Origin: an uncultured Bacteriovorax sp.
GTDB taxonomy: Bacteria > Bdellovibrionota > Bacteriovoracia > Bacteriovoracales > Bacteriovoracaceae
NCBI GenBank assembly: GCA_946480715.1
Contig: CAMLKK010000099.1
Coordinates: 1 to 5,604, forward strand
DNA: 5,604 nt
Direction of reading: 5' to 3'
Below are positions 4,950 to 5,604 of this stretch, in pieces. A program made the position numbers and the translations under genes. The notes beneath the pieces are model-generated. The model saw nothing but the letters and a program-made list of their open reading frames with translations. It did not search any database and was not told where the DNA came from. Position 1 is the stretch's first letter. Each line of letters starts with the position of its first letter.

Positions 4950-5604
4950 ATGAAAAGTCATTCTCAGGATTTTGAGCATCTCAGTGGATGGACTCTAAAT
5001 AGTCAAACGTTAAAAGAATTCGATGAACTTCACAGAGTGTCTCCAGATCTCCCACTGCGACCATGTGGTTGTGGAGTAAAAATTGATCTTGATCACATTG
5101 TTTACCCCACTCTTCGTATTATTAATGAGAGAGAAGTTCAGGAGCGTCGCGATTGTTTTCAGATAAATCGAAAAATTCTCAATATAAGAAGATTTGTTTT
5201 CAATGACATGAATTGGAAAGTCGTTGAATTAGAACTGGAGAAGTATTTCTCTGAAAAAAAACCAGAAGTTCTCATCGAATTGTATTCTTCATCTTTTAAT
5301 CTCTACAAGGCTTTCGATCAATTAAAATCTCAATTTGAAAACGATCAAAAACATTTTTTTGATTTACTCAATCGTTTACAGAGAAAGTTTCCATCACTTA
5401 ATCTCACTATTGGAAAAGGACATAGTATTCAGGGAAGTGCACATTTTCTCTGCCTCGATTTTATAGAGCTTGGTGAAGAACAAAACAGTACTACTCTGCT
5501 GAACAACGACACTATCGTAACAGGAGATTCGGTTATTGAACCACACTCTCCAGTATCCGTTTTTATTGCACTTAATAATGCTCTCAACGATCTTCTGATT
5601 TATG
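4950..5604 (+). CDS. SelD-like (selenide, water dikinase / AIR-synthase superfamily) protein, 3'-truncated by the window edge
   Basis: An open frame from ATG 4950 to the window end gives 218 codons without a stop; the C-terminus lies outside. Two regions resemble selenophosphate synthetase. PCGCGVKI (38-45) aligns without gaps to GAGCGCKI of E. coli SelD, so C41 matches catalytic Cys17 and K44 matches Lys20, while the second Cys becomes Val43. TIVTGDSVIEP followed by NNALNDLL (about 188-216) matches the segment ending TTDFF...P and NAISDIF, with D193 at the metal-binding Asp. Between them lies an extra ~100 residues (about 62-160), charged and helix-like, and the usual DDAAVY signature is replaced by GKGHSIQGSAHF (155-166). 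The N-terminus before the CGC site is also ~22 residues longer than in E. coli. SelD makes selenophosphate from selenide and ATP, but this variant may act on another substrate. It starts two bases after the transporter stop. The ORF is secure; the family is a motif-based inference. Confidence 0.85.
   Translation, partial: MKSHSQDFEHLSGWTLNSQTLKEFDELHRVSPDLPLRPCGCGVKIDLDHIVYPTLRIINEREVQERRDCFQINRKILNIRRFVFNDMNWKVVELELEKYFSEKKPEVLIELYSSSFNLYKAFDQLKSQFENDQKHFFDLLNRLQRKFPSLNLTIGKGHSIQGSAHFLCLDFIELGEEQNSTTLLNNDTIVTGDSVIEPHSPVSVFIALNNALNDLLIY

Noticed and set aside
4719..4979. Minus-strand open frame of 86 codons opposite the transporter 3' end
   Set aside because: It is the antisense of transmembrane codons, whose composition commonly leaves such frames open, and nothing supports its expression.

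Overview
The window is about 5.6 kb of AT-rich bacterial DNA with ordinary, tightly packed genes. Nothing in it looks like an IS element, phage, CRISPR array, tRNA or rRNA. The genes point to a Gram-negative-type bacterium: a DksA/TraR-type RNA polymerase regulator, an MltG cell-wall enzyme, and an exported protein with a Sec signal or possible lipobox. The low GC and gene content would suit a Bdellovibrionota/Bacteriovorax-like lineage, but this is an impression and no marker in the window proves it.

Layout. (1) 92-1681, plus strand: ruvX (YqgF-type nuclease) followed by mltG (endolytic murein transglycosylase), with 78 bases between them. (2) 1687-1971, minus strand: a 94-residue LRV/HEAT-like repeat protein convergent with mltG, with a hairpin at the junction. 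(3) 1972-2209: a divergent regulatory region with a candidate promoter for each side and a perfect 8-bp inverted repeat between them. (4) 2210-2566, plus: a DksA/TraR-family zinc-finger protein whose fourth zinc ligand is His, ending in a strong intrinsic terminator whose loop holds the stop codon. (5) 2639 to the window end, plus: a compact three-gene operon. It encodes an exported protein of about 476 residues that I read as a degenerate HipA/PI3-4K/Fam20-like kinase fold, then a ten-helix EamA/DMT transporter that overlaps it by ATGA, then, two bases after the transporter stop, the first 218 codons of a protein resembling selenophosphate synthetase (SelD) of the PurM/AIR-synthase superfamily. 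The third gene runs off the right edge.

The first two genes are housekeeping (DNA/rRNA processing and wall synthesis). The dksA-like gene is a stand-alone transcription unit. The last operon is the novel part. It links a secreted, probably catalytically altered kinase-like protein, a small-molecule permease and an unusual SelD-like ATP-utilising enzyme. No established pathway that I know of explains this combination. The fold assignments for the first and third members rest on motif reading by eye.
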